From Deltaproteobacteria bacterium (GTDB lineage Bacteria; Desulfobacterota; Binatia; UBA9968), in the NCBI GenBank assembly GCA_009379725.1, contig WHTF01000016.1:12539-50432 (forward strand): a DNA stretch of 37,894 bases, read 5' to 3'. Below, in pieces: positions 22,992-31,041 of the stretch; the stretch's first letter is position 1; each line of letters opens with the position of its first letter. The translations under genes and the position numbers were made by a program. The notes under the pieces were generated by a model. The model did not search any database, was not told where the DNA came from, and saw nothing but the letters and a program-made list of their open reading frames with translations.

Positions 22992-24416
22992 ATGAAGACT
23001 AGCGAGAATCCGCTCGGCCTAAAAACAGCCGAGAGCGACACGATCATCCTCTGCTCCACGAGCCAAGGCTACACCGTTCGAGCTACGCCACTGCGCATCA
23101 CACGCGATGTGGTCGTTTTTGAAGTTTACAATCCCTACAGTATCCTCCAGCTCTCCGAGATTCTGACAACGTTCAAAATTATCGTTAATGAACAGTTGAT
23201 CTATTCAGGTCGCGCTACCGTAAGTAACCTTGTGAATACGGGTATTATGCTGGTTTGCGAAGCAACCCTCGAAGAAGCCTGGCTTGATGTGGATCTCCTT
23301 GGCCTAGCTTCTCAGCCAAAAAAACTGCGTGCGGATTTCACTAATTTTCTCCGGCAGTGGGAGCGAATTCACAGCATTCAGCCTCAATACAAAGTGGTTG
23401 TGGCAGACCTGCAAAACTATTTGACGGAACTCAAGCGTTGGCTTGAGCACGTAGAGTTAGGGATTCGCTCCCTGTCATCCGCTGACCGTTTAAAAACCGA
23501 ACTCGCGGTGATCCATGAATTGGCCCCGAGTCTTCTCCCCTCGATTGATTCCCTCTTTGGTCGGTTTGAAGAGATAGCCGCCGATGTACCGGATCCACTT
23601 TTGCCGAGTCATAGGAACTACGCCAAACGGCAGCTCCATCCACATCTGCTATGTTCTCCGTTCGCTTACCGAACGTACCACAAACCCCTAGGTTATGCGG
23701 GTGATTATGAAATGGTCAACATGATCCTGCGGGATCCGATGGAAGGCAGTTCTCTTTTCTCCAAAATTATCAATGCGTGGTTCCTGAGTCAGTGCCCTGC
23801 AGGTGCGCACCGAAATCGCATCAGCTACTTAACCGATGTTTTAGCACAAGAAACTCACCGGGTAACGCAAAACCGTAAATCCGCAAGGATCTTCAATCTA
23901 GGATGTGGACCGGCCAGAGAGGTCCAAAATTTTCTCATGCGTGATGACGTGAGCAATAATGCCGATTTTGTCTTGCTCGATTTTAACGAGGAAACCATTC
24001 AGCATACCAGCAGAGTCCTCGAAGAACTCAAAATTAAATTTAGCCGTAAAACCAAGATTGAAGTACTCAAAAAGTCTGTCCACCAAGTCCTTAAAGAGAC
24101 GCATTTCTCAGCGCAGGGATACGATATGGTTTATTGCGCTGGAATTTTCGACTATCTATCAGATCGTATATGCAAACATCTCATGAACATCTTTTATGAG
24201 ATGCTTGAACCTGGAGGACTACTCGTCGCAACCAATGTGGAAACTTCGAATCCCTCGCGCAACGGGATGGAATATCTTCTTGAATGGCATTTGGTCTACC
24301 GCAGTTCTGTACAACTGAACAGCTTGATCCCGGACCGCGTTTCTCCCACGAGCGCCCGTCTCAAATCCGATGATACCGGCATCAATATTTTTATCGAGGT
24401 AAGGAAACCCCCATGA
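22992..24416 (+). CDS. PhcB-like SAM-dependent methyltransferase with N-terminal PilZ-like region
   Basis: The 474-residue protein has three parts. Residues 20-105 resemble the N-terminal beta-barrel of PilZ/YcgR-type proteins (RATPLRITRDVVVFEVYNP...IYSGRATVSNLV) but show no RxxxR c-di-GMP motif. A helical middle follows, containing YHKPLGYAGDYEMVNMIL. From about residue 295 there is a class I methyltransferase: motif I IFNLGCGPAREV near residue 300, an acidic LLDFNEE and a late LEPGGLLVATNVE. This layout is that of proteins annotated as 3-hydroxypalmitate methyl ester (EF) biosynthesis, like Ralstonia PhcB. It is followed in an ATGA overlap by a sensor kinase, as in the phc operon. The exact product is not shown. 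Confidence 0.75.
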   Translation: MKTSENPLGLKTAESDTIILCSTSQGYTVRATPLRITRDVVVFEVYNPYSILQLSEILTTFKIIVNEQLIYSGRATVSNLVNTGIMLVCEATLEEAWLDVDLLGLASQPKKLRADFTNFLRQWERIHSIQPQYKVVVADLQNYLTELKRWLEHVELGIRSLSSADRLKTELAVIHELAPSLLPSIDSLFGRFEEIAADVPDPLLPSHRNYAKRQLHPHLLCSPFAYRTYHKPLGYAGDYEMVNMILRDPMEGSSLFSKIINAWFLSQCPAGAHRNRISYLTDVLAQETHRVTQNRKSARIFNLGCGPAREVQNFLMRDDVSNNADFVLLDFNEETIQHTSRVLEELKIKFSRKTKIEVLKKSVHQVLKETHFSAQGYDMVYCAGIFDYLSDRICKHLMNIFYEMLEPGGLLVATNVETSNPSRNGMEYLLEWHLVYRSSVQLNSLIPDRVSPTSARLKSDDTGINIFIEVRKPP

Positions 24417-27103
24417 GCGCTGATGGACCGGCTCGGCGCGAGGAGGAATTCGAGCAGGCTTTTATCGCCAGCGAGCGTCAGGAGCGTATTCGTAGCGGAA
24501 AAGTAGCCTGCGCTCTGGTTATGGTTCTCATGCCGGCCGGAATCATCTTGGATCTTTTCGTTTATCCTGGGCGTGTGTTGGAGTTTTTCCAGCTCCGCCT
24601 ATTGTGTTCTGTCTTAGCCGGAGCCTGGTGGGCGCTGCACAAGACCTCTTTCGGCCAGCGTCACTACCAATTGCTTGGAATCCCAATAGCCATCCTTCCG
24701 GCCTTCTTCATCTCGTGGATGATTGCCGTGACCGAGGGGCCGGCGTCTCCTTACTACGCCGGGCTGATTCTCATACTTCTTGCGGTCAATGCAATCGTGC
24801 ATTGGACGACGGGCGAGTCCCTGTTAGCGCTGGCCGTGCTTCATCTTTTTTATTTTGTCGCTTGTTCGCCTTGGCCGATCGCGCAAGAAAAGGGGATATT
24901 CTTCAATAACGTCTATTTTTTGGTCCTCACGGGAATCATCGTCGTTACCGGCAACTACCTTTACAATCAGCTTCATTTTCGCGAATTCGTCCTTCGTTTC
25001 GAGTTGGGTCAAAACAGAAGAGCACTCGAGGCAACCAATCAAAAACTGGTGGAGCTTGACCGAATCAAGAGCCGCTTTTTCGCTAATATCAGCCACGAGC
25101 TACGCACCCCTCTCACTCTGCTATTGACGCCGCTGCAAAGCCTGATTCAAGAGCGTGGCTCCGCATCGGAACCAGAGGTACGCCAACTACTTCTGATGAT
25201 GCAGAGCAACGGCATGCGGCTTCTAAAGCTTATCAATGATCTTTTGGACCTGGTTCGGCTGGAATCCGGGAAAATGGAGATCAATGCGGAGCCCGTAGAG
25301 GTCAATCGCCTCTTACATGGTGTGGTTAACGCAGTCAAAAAAACCGCTGAAGACCGCGCCATAAGGCTGGAAGCAATGGCCGACCCTACCATCACTACGG
25401 TTGTCACCGATGGCGATAAACTTGAAAGAATTTTACTCAATCTGCTGTTCAACGCCCTTAAGTTCACGCCTGCCGGCGGGATGGTTCAAGTTACCGCGGC
25501 GCGCGACAAGAGCGAGTTGGTGCTGGAAATTTCCGACACAGGTACAGGTATCAGTCAAGAACAGCTCCCCTTTATCTTCGACCGCTTCTGGCAAGCAGAC
25601 AACTCGTCCCAACGAAAAAATCAAGGTGTCGGCATAGGGCTGGCGCTGGTGAAAGAACTTGTCGAGATCCAAGGTGGAAAAGTCGCGGTCACGAGCGAGG
25701 TTGGGGAGGGAACACAATTTTCGATTCGCTTGCCGTATCAAGAGTTGGAGCATCGATCATCGGACCGGCCGGAGGAAACCGACAGCTCCGCCCGCATAGA
25801 CTTGGCTTTGGTGTCAACCGATGTAAACGCCGGCGCGGACAAATGGCTTGAAAATCTTAACCGGCAGGCAGAGCTCTACCCTTCCCTGAGCTTATTGAGG
25901 GAAACCATTCGACCGGTGGAGACTTCGATCCGTAGCGGGCAACCTCGAGTTCTCATCGCTGACGACGAACCGGACATGCTCAAGTATCTGAAATCTCAGC
26001 TGAGCCTGAATTTTCAAGTAATCGAGGCGGTCGACGGTCAGCAGGCGATTGAAAAAGCCAGTCAATTTTTGCCTGACGTGATCGTGTGCGATATGATGAT
26101 GCCTGAAAAAAGCGGCCTCGAGGTTTGCCGTGAGATCAGGGCACGGACTTCCACTCAATCGGTTCCCCTTTTAATGCTCACCGCCCGAGCCGATGAGGAA
26201 ACCAAGCTCGCCGTATTATCGGCAGGCGCAAATGATTTTATCACCAAGCCATTTTCTACGACTGAGCTGAGGGTGCGATTAAAAAACCTCGTCGATACAT
26301 TTCATTTGCAGCAGCAACTCGCGCGTCAGAATCAAATCCTTGAGGCCACAATCGAACAATTGAAAGAGACCGAAGTACAATTGGTTCACACGGAAAAATT
26401 AGCGTCTCTCGGTCGAATGAGCGCCGGTCTTATTCATGAGATTAACAATCCTCTCAACTATGCCAAAACCGGCCTTTACATACTCCGAAAAATGATCGAG
26501 TCGCCGGGGCAAGAGGAGAAGGCGGATTCCCTAGAGGTCCTTCAAGATGTGCAAGAAGGTTTTGACCGAATCGATCGAATCGTATCCGATCTCCGCACCT
26601 TCACTCACCCCAACGTGACACAAATCGAGAAAATTCCCGTGACGGAGGTCGTCATCTCCGCGCTCCGTTTGTTAAGCCATGAATGGCAGAACAGAGTGAG
26701 AATCGAAAAGGAAATTCCCAAAGACCAGATCATTTGGGCTAATCGCAACCAGATCACTCAAGTATTGGTAAACCTGCTGCAAAACGCTCTTTACACGCTA
26801 GAAAAAAAACGTACTTTTGAAACCGCCGCTACCATCTGGATTCGAGGCGTGCAGGAATACAGTGACAGCCTCGTTATTGTCCGCGACAATGGCGAAGGAA
26901 TCTCTCCGGAAAATTTGCCAAAAATTTTTGATCCGTTTTTTACCAGTAAGGAAGTTGGAGAGGGTATGGGACTTGGGCTTAGCATTTGTTATCGTATCAT
27001 GCAGCAGCACGGGGGATGTATTGAGGTCCAGAGCGAATTCGGCCTGTACTCTGAATTTACACTACGATTTCCACAGACGCCAAAATGCTTCACGGCTGCT
27101 TGA
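24413..27103 (+). CDS. Membrane hybrid kinase: PhcS-like sensor fused to receiver and second kinase (PhcR-like)
   Basis: The 896-residue protein has an N-terminal membrane part with about six helices (residues 30-190). Kinase module 1 follows: HisKA with FFANISHELRTPL (His228), N-box NLLFNALKFTP, G1 SDTGTGIS and G2 GVGIGLALVKELV. Then comes a receiver domain (about 515-635: RVLIADDEPD, CDMMMP with Asp560, KPFSTTEL), a coiled-coil linker, and a second NtrB-like kinase module with GLIHEINNPLNYAKTG (His675), NLLQNALYTL, RDNGEGIS and GMGLGLSICYRI. In Ralstonia these are separate proteins PhcS and PhcR; here they appear joined. Signal flow His228 to Asp560, then control of His675, is inferred. It starts in an ATGA overlap with the methyltransferase gene. 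Confidence 0.82.
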   Translation: MSADGPARREEEFEQAFIASERQERIRSGKVACALVMVLMPAGIILDLFVYPGRVLEFFQLRLLCSVLAGAWWALHKTSFGQRHYQLLGIPIAILPAFFISWMIAVTEGPASPYYAGLILILLAVNAIVHWTTGESLLALAVLHLFYFVACSPWPIAQEKGIFFNNVYFLVLTGIIVVTGNYLYNQLHFREFVLRFELGQNRRALEATNQKLVELDRIKSRFFANISHELRTPLTLLLTPLQSLIQERGSASEPEVRQLLLMMQSNGMRLLKLINDLLDLVRLESGKMEINAEPVEVNRLLHGVVNAVKKTAEDRAIRLEAMADPTITTVVTDGDKLERILLNLLFNALKFTPAGGMVQVTAARDKSELVLEISDTGTGISQEQLPFIFDRFWQADNSSQRKNQGVGIGLALVKELVEIQGGKVAVTSEVGEGTQFSIRLPYQELEHRSSDRPEETDSSARIDLALVSTDVNAGADKWLENLNRQAELYPSLSLLRETIRPVETSIRSGQPRVLIADDEPDMLKYLKSQLSLNFQVIEAVDGQQAIEKASQFLPDVIVCDMMMPEKSGLEVCREIRARTSTQSVPLLMLTARADEETKLAVLSAGANDFITKPFSTTELRVRLKNLVDTFHLQQQLARQNQILEATIEQLKETEVQLVHTEKLASLGRMSAGLIHEINNPLNYAKTGLYILRKMIESPGQEEKADSLEVLQDVQEGFDRIDRIVSDLRTFTHPNVTQIEKIPVTEVVISALRLLSHEWQNRVRIEKEIPKDQIIWANRNQITQVLVNLLQNALYTLEKKRTFETAATIWIRGVQEYSDSLVIVRDNGEGISPENLPKIFDPFFTSKEVGEGMGLGLSICYRIMQQHGGCIEVQSEFGLYSEFTLRFPQTPKCFTAA

Positions 27104-27112
27104 GGAGAGATT

Positions 27113-28375
27113 ATGGAAACCGTTTACGACTACCAAACGTGCACCATTCTTTATGTCGATGACGAGGAGATGGCGCTCAAATATTTTACCCGGGCCTTCG
27201 AAAACAAGTTTCCGATTTTGAGCGCGCTCAACGCCACCGAAGGTTACCGGCTCCTGGAGCAACATCGAGAGCAGATTGGGCTTATCATTACCGACCAACG
27301 TATGCCGGGAGAAAAAGGGGTACAATTTTTAGAGCGTGCCCGTCAGCTCCATCCCAAAGCCATTCGGATTCTGACCACCGCTTATTCCGACCTTAATGTC
27401 GCTATTGAAGCGGTGAATTCAGGGGCCATTTACAAATATGTGACAAAACCCTGGGATATCCCTCAACTTGAGATGACTTTACAGCGAGCCGTGGAATTCT
27501 TCCTTGTCCAGCGCGAGCGCGATTTACTTCTAAAAGAAAAACTTTCGGTGCTGCAGAGGATGATGATCACCGATCGTGTGCTGAGTCTGGGGATTTTGGC
27601 CGCCCGATTAGGCCACTACGTTCGTAACTCTCTGGTAGCGGTCCGAACCTTTATGGATCTTGCGCCGGAGAAACTTGTGGAAGAAAAGATGAACGCAGAA
27701 CAGCTTCGCAATCCCAATTTCTGGAAGGAGTTCTATGAACAAGCTCAGATCCAGATCCGACGCATTACCGAGTTATTGACCGATCTTATAATTGCAACCG
27801 AAACCAGCGGCTCCCCTCGACTCGAGCAAGTGGAACTGGGGAAGACCGTTGCACGTAGCGTGCAAAACTTAAGCGAAGCATCACTCCAACATGGCATTAC
27901 GATCGTAAATCTAATTCCGGAGGGGCTTCCACCCTTACTGGTGGAGAGAGGACGGTTTGAACGCCTATTCGACCTGTTGCTGAAGGACGAGATCATCAGC
28001 TTACCTGCTCGCAGCCATGTTTTTCTCAGCGCATGCCCCCGTTTCGGGGAAGATCAAGAATTGGAGATTGAAATAAGAGACGACGGTCCTGGATTGCCCA
28101 GGGAAGCGCTTCGTTCTGTTTTTGATCCTTTTTTCCTGCGCATAGAGAATTTCCAAGAATTCGGGATTAATCTGATGGCGTGTTATTTCATCGTTTATCA
28201 TCATGGCGGTCGGATCAATGTCCGGAACCTGGAAGGTCAGGGTGTTACGTTCACGCTCACTTTCCCGGTGCGACCCAGGATAGTTTCACCTGAGGCGGAG
28301 GAGGAAGCGTTTATAACCAAAGTCCTAATGAATGACGGGTTCTGGGAAAAGCTAATTTCAGGCCAACATCACTAG
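27113..28375 (+). CDS. Response regulator with degenerate kinase-like C-terminus (PhcQ-like)
   Basis: The 420-residue protein begins with a receiver domain: ILYVDDEEMALKYF, phospho-acceptor Asp61 in IITDQRMPGEKG, TAYSD and KPWDIPQ. After a helical linker (from about residue 125), residues 155-400 resemble a histidine kinase: GHYVRNSLVAVRTFMDL in the place of the H-box and RDDGPGLP and FDPFF for the ATP-binding G-region. The N-box position reads DLLLKDEIIS without the usual Asn, and the G2 loop is GINLMACYFIVYHHGG, so ATP binding is doubtful. There is no DNA-binding domain; output must be by protein contact. It lies nine bases after the hybrid kinase gene with GAGGAGA as ribosome site. Confidence 0.8.
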   Translation: METVYDYQTCTILYVDDEEMALKYFTRAFENKFPILSALNATEGYRLLEQHREQIGLIITDQRMPGEKGVQFLERARQLHPKAIRILTTAYSDLNVAIEAVNSGAIYKYVTKPWDIPQLEMTLQRAVEFFLVQRERDLLLKEKLSVLQRMMITDRVLSLGILAARLGHYVRNSLVAVRTFMDLAPEKLVEEKMNAEQLRNPNFWKEFYEQAQIQIRRITELLTDLIIATETSGSPRLEQVELGKTVARSVQNLSEASLQHGITIVNLIPEGLPPLLVERGRFERLFDLLLKDEIISLPARSHVFLSACPRFGEDQELEIEIRDDGPGLPREALRSVFDPFFLRIENFQEFGINLMACYFIVYHHGGRINVRNLEGQGVTFTLTFPVRPRIVSPEAEEEAFITKVLMNDGFWEKLISGQHH

Positions 28376-28422
28376 CCCGGAATTTCGCTCATCAATGCAC
28401 TTCAGGACCTTAGTAGTTCTAT

Positions 28423-28452
28423 TTGACAACCGCACCGGGGAATTGCTAACAC
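28423..28452 (+). promoter_or_regulatory. Candidate promoter of the aldolase gene
   Basis: A perfect -35 TTGACA (28423-28428) is followed 18 bases later by TAACAC (28447-28452), a weak -10. The start codon at 28533 is about 75 bases downstream. Confidence 0.4.
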
Positions 28453-28532
28453 CGGGAGTAACAGAGAGTAGCTGATTCTGTGTGTTACTAACAAAACATT
28501 CATAAAGACTAAATTCGAAAGGGAGGTATTCG

Positions 28533-29495
28533 ATGATAACTGCAAATGAATTCGGTGGAGTTCTTGGCATGATGCCCGCTTTTGCTACGCCCGATGCTGT
28601 CGATGTCCGGGCGACCCAGACAATTGCCGTGGAAAATTTAAAGGAAGGCGTCGACAAGATTATCAAGGACGGTATCAACAACATCGCTACTACCGGCACC
28701 TATGGCGAGTGTTACAATTTACTTTTTGATGAATTCAAAGCCTTAGCGGTGGCCACCGTGGAAGCGGTGAAAAAAAGAGTGCCGCTGTTTATCGGCTGCA
28801 CAAGCCCCAACCCAAGGGAAGTCGTTCAGAAGATGGACTTTGTAAAAGATCTGGGAGCTGACGGTGTTCTTCTCGGAGTGCCCTATTACGAAACGCTTCA
28901 TGTCCAAGACGCGATCAAGTTTTACCACGATATCGCCGACATGTTCCCCAATCTGAATATTGTTATTTACCATAATCCGGGAAATCACAAGTTTACGATT
29001 CCCGTCTCCGCCTTCAGAGAACTTGTCAAGAAACCCAACATTATCGGCATGAAGGACAGTCATAGAACCACGCAGGCTTTTATGAATTTGCAGAAGATCG
29101 TCAAGGGCAAGATCAGTGTATTTGTAAATCAGACTCAACTTTATCCCTACTTCAAAATGGGGGCGGCGGGCTGTTGGTCCACCGAAGTTTGGATGGGGCC
29201 ATGGCCAGTTCTTTATTTGTTGGACCTGATAAAAAAAGGCGAAGATCAAAAGGCAATCGAAGTTATAGATGACCTCATCGGCGACGGTAGCGGCGGTAAA
29301 CCCGTGCCTGGCGCCGGCAACAAGCGGCCTGCCGAATATGCCGACTACTGCAAAGTGGGCCCGACACGGATTCCTTTCGTCACCTTTCCAGATGTCGAAC
29401 TTGCTAAGGCAAAAAGACGCGCCGAGCATTGGATGAAGCTCAACGCAAAATATCGACCGTTAGTGGAGGCGGCGAGGAATCGCTCGGCGGCATAG
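28533..29495 (+). CDS. DHDPS-family aldolase, hydratase-aldolase-like
   Basis: The 320-residue TIM barrel belongs to the dihydrodipicolinate synthase/N-acetylneuraminate lyase superfamily. The Schiff-base lysine is Lys174 in IIGMKDSH and the catalytic tyrosine is Tyr146 in VIYHNP. The N-terminal GTYGECYNL replaces the GTTGE of true DapA. The start GGVLGMMPAFATPDAVDVRAT and the loop DLGADGVLLGVP resemble the trans-o-hydroxybenzylidenepyruvate hydratase-aldolase group (PhdJ/NahE) used in breakdown of polycyclic aromatics. A catabolic lyase is therefore more likely than lysine biosynthesis; the substrate is unknown. GGGAGG stands seven bases before the ATG. A strong terminator follows, so it is a single-gene unit. 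Confidence 0.82.
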   Translation: MITANEFGGVLGMMPAFATPDAVDVRATQTIAVENLKEGVDKIIKDGINNIATTGTYGECYNLLFDEFKALAVATVEAVKKRVPLFIGCTSPNPREVVQKMDFVKDLGADGVLLGVPYYETLHVQDAIKFYHDIADMFPNLNIVIYHNPGNHKFTIPVSAFRELVKKPNIIGMKDSHRTTQAFMNLQKIVKGKISVFVNQTQLYPYFKMGAAGCWSTEVWMGPWPVLYLLDLIKKGEDQKAIEVIDDLIGDGSGGKPVPGAGNKRPAEYADYCKVGPTRIPFVTFPDVELAKAKRRAEHWMKLNAKYRPLVEAARNRSAA

Positions 29496-29516
29496 CTCGG
29501 TCAGGGTAATAAGCGC

Positions 29517-29554
29517 AAAAAATCGTCTCTGGGAAAACCCAGGGGCGATTTTTT
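29517..29554 (+). terminator. Intrinsic terminator after the aldolase gene
   Basis: A long stem (AATCGTCTCTGGG with CCCAGGGGCGATT, two G-T pairs) closes on an AAAA loop. It is flanked by an A-run at the left and a T-run at the right, so it could end transcription in both directions. Confidence 0.9.
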
Positions 29555-29695
29555 CTGCGTGGTGACACCTTTCACGGCCATACTGTTCTGGTCGCTTCCA
29601 TAGCGGTGCCAGCTCTATGCCTTGCCAGCCTTGCCAAAAGACTCAGTCGCCTTTATCATATGAACCCACATCAAGCCTAAGACTTAGGAGGAGCA

Positions 29696-30130
29696 ATGGG
29701 ACTTTATGGGGACGCATGGTTACGCGAAGCTCGAGAGAAAATAAGACTATCGGCCGGACAACCGTTGGAAGCTCAATATTGCACTCCCACAGAACTTGAT
29801 CAGCTAGCGGAGGCTGTGGAAAAGGCCATTAAAGCAGCTTTGATCGAAAACCACGGCAGCATACCCACCAAGTACGATCATAAAAATCTCGTCGCGATTT
29901 GTCAGAGTACGGGTGTCTGGGACGTCCTGCCCCCGGCGCTACAAACCCTGGTACAGGAAGTTGAATCTTATCGTTCGGCGGCGGGGATAGAGCAACAAAA
30001 CTCAGTCAACGCTGCTTCTACGCCTCAAGCGCTTCAACGATATTTCAGCGTCGCCCGCCGACTGATCGATTACATGGAGTATCATGTCATCGGAAATGAC
30101 TCAGTACTGCGGCGTCTTAGAGTAGCCTAG
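29696..30130 (+). CDS. Small helical protein, unknown function
   Basis: This 144-residue protein looks all-helical. The stretch AEAVEKAIKAALIENHGSIP, then KYDHKNLVAIC, then LQTLVQEVESYRS, has some likeness to HEPN domains (KAALI...G..P..HDL..L), but the RxxxxH motif of active HEPN RNases is absent; the tail has ARRLIDYMEYHV with a longer spacing. The match is a suggestion only. TAGGAGGAGCA is a strong ribosome site for the ATG. It stands alone between a terminator and a convergent gene. Confidence 0.6.
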   Translation: MGLYGDAWLREAREKIRLSAGQPLEAQYCTPTELDQLAEAVEKAIKAALIENHGSIPTKYDHKNLVAICQSTGVWDVLPPALQTLVQEVESYRSAAGIEQQNSVNAASTPQALQRYFSVARRLIDYMEYHVIGNDSVLRRLRVA

Positions 30131-30143
30131 CAAGGCGACATTT

Positions 30144-30160
30144 CTGCTAACCATTAGCAG
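30144..30160. terminator. Short perfect hairpin between convergent genes
   Basis: CTGCTAA and TTAGCAG pair perfectly around a CCA loop, between the helical protein gene and the convergent SH3b gene. There is no T-run, so a role as terminator or RNA-end stabiliser is only possible. Confidence 0.3.
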
Positions 30161-30215
30161 CGCAAGAAGCTTGTCACAGAAGGATCTAGGCAGCCTTCCT
30201 AACCCGCAGCGGTTA

Positions 30216-30650
30216 TTACTTTCGAGCCGCTTGTTCTCGCACATCCGTTGATTTCACCCAGCCGATGGTACCTTTCTGAGTCTTTACCATATACCAACTG
30301 ATAGCGCCGCTGGTGCCCTGGATCATTGGGACCAGAATGGCGCCTTGAGAGAGCTCCTCAATCTTTTGAGTCTCATCGTCCTGTCGCGGGTAAAGCGGTG
30401 CGGAGTTCGAGGTCACCACGAGTTGTGTTTGGAGAGGTTGCACGCCCACGTCTCCGATGCCTTGACCTCTTCCTTTTCCTTTTTCTTTCAGACCAACCCC
30501 GCTAGGCCCTTTTGGACCCACGCTGCCCTGCCTCTTCGTCGCGCCACCGACAGCCCTGCCGTACTCACCAAACGCCTGTGAAAAGGCAGAGGGTAGATAA
30601 GCGTATAAATAAAGCCCAATCAATCCAATTGTGAGAAGGGTGCGCTTCAT
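30216..30650 (-). CDS. Secreted protein with SH3b-like domain
   Basis: The 144-residue protein has a signal peptide (MKRTLLTIGLIGLYLYAYLPSAFSQA, likely cut after Ser-Gln-Ala or nearby). A Gly/Lys-rich linker at about 30-68 follows (GSVGPKGPSG, KEKGKGRGQGIG). The C-terminal half is SH3b-like: LVVTSNSAPLYP, ELSQGAILVPM and SWYMVKTQKGTIGWVKSTDV. Such domains often bind peptidoglycan or proteins in the periplasm. AAGGAG lies eight bases upstream of the ATG. Its function is unknown. Confidence 0.7.
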   Translation of the reverse strand: MKRTLLTIGLIGLYLYAYLPSAFSQAFGEYGRAVGGATKRQGSVGPKGPSGVGLKEKGKGRGQGIGDVGVQPLQTQLVVTSNSAPLYPRQDDETQKIEELSQGAILVPMIQGTSGAISWYMVKTQKGTIGWVKSTDVREQAARK

Positions 30651-30980
30651 AATGGTAGCTCCTTATCGTCATTTTAAACCATCAACGTTGCGCGAACTAT
30701 CATTTTCAAAACAAGCGGATTATCGCGATCAGCCACCTTGGGGAGCACTTCCCGCATCTTCCTCAAAACCCGATAAATGCCCCTTAATAGACTTAGAATC
30801 TGCATCCCTGAACCATGCCGAAACGAGTACTTGGATCCTAAAGGAAATGGTTGGGCGCAATACAGATATCGTCCCTTGCCCTTGAAACATCATTACTAAA
30901 AAACAAAAACTTTCATTTTATGATAATCTAGCTTGAACTTTTGTGGCCTTGGCGCACATCTCGGGATTTATAAAGTGCAT
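30651..30980. other. Non-coding stretch before the glycosyltransferase cluster
   Basis: I see no supported gene here. It holds the ribosome site and upstream region of the SH3b gene on the minus strand. An 84-codon plus-strand frame lacks protein-like features. Confidence 0.45.
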
Positions 30981-31003
30981 GTGTGATACGCGGCTTGGTT
31001 CGA

Positions 31004-31009
31004 TATAAT
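31004..31009 (+). promoter_or_regulatory. Candidate -10 element before the glycosyltransferase cluster
   Basis: TATAAT is a perfect -10 hexamer, 33 bases before the GT2 start codon. The -35 region around 30981-30986 is poor, so an activator may be needed or this may be chance. Confidence 0.4.
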
Positions 31010-31041
31010 ATTTCCCATCTTTTAATGAGGCAGGGACTCTA

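Noticed and set aside
22992-23320. c-di-GMP binding by the PilZ-like N-terminus of the methyltransferase
   Set aside because: The RxxxR and D/NxSxxG residues needed for c-di-GMP are not visible, so I list only a PilZ-like fold.
28743-29429. A 228-codon minus-strand frame within the DHDPS-family gene
   Set aside because: The plus strand encodes a complete TIM barrel with catalytic Lys and Tyr; the minus-strand frame has no support.
28533-29495. dapA (lysine biosynthesis)
   Set aside because: The GTTGE motif is changed, and the N-terminus and loops are nearer to hydratase-aldolases; no lysine gene is nearby.
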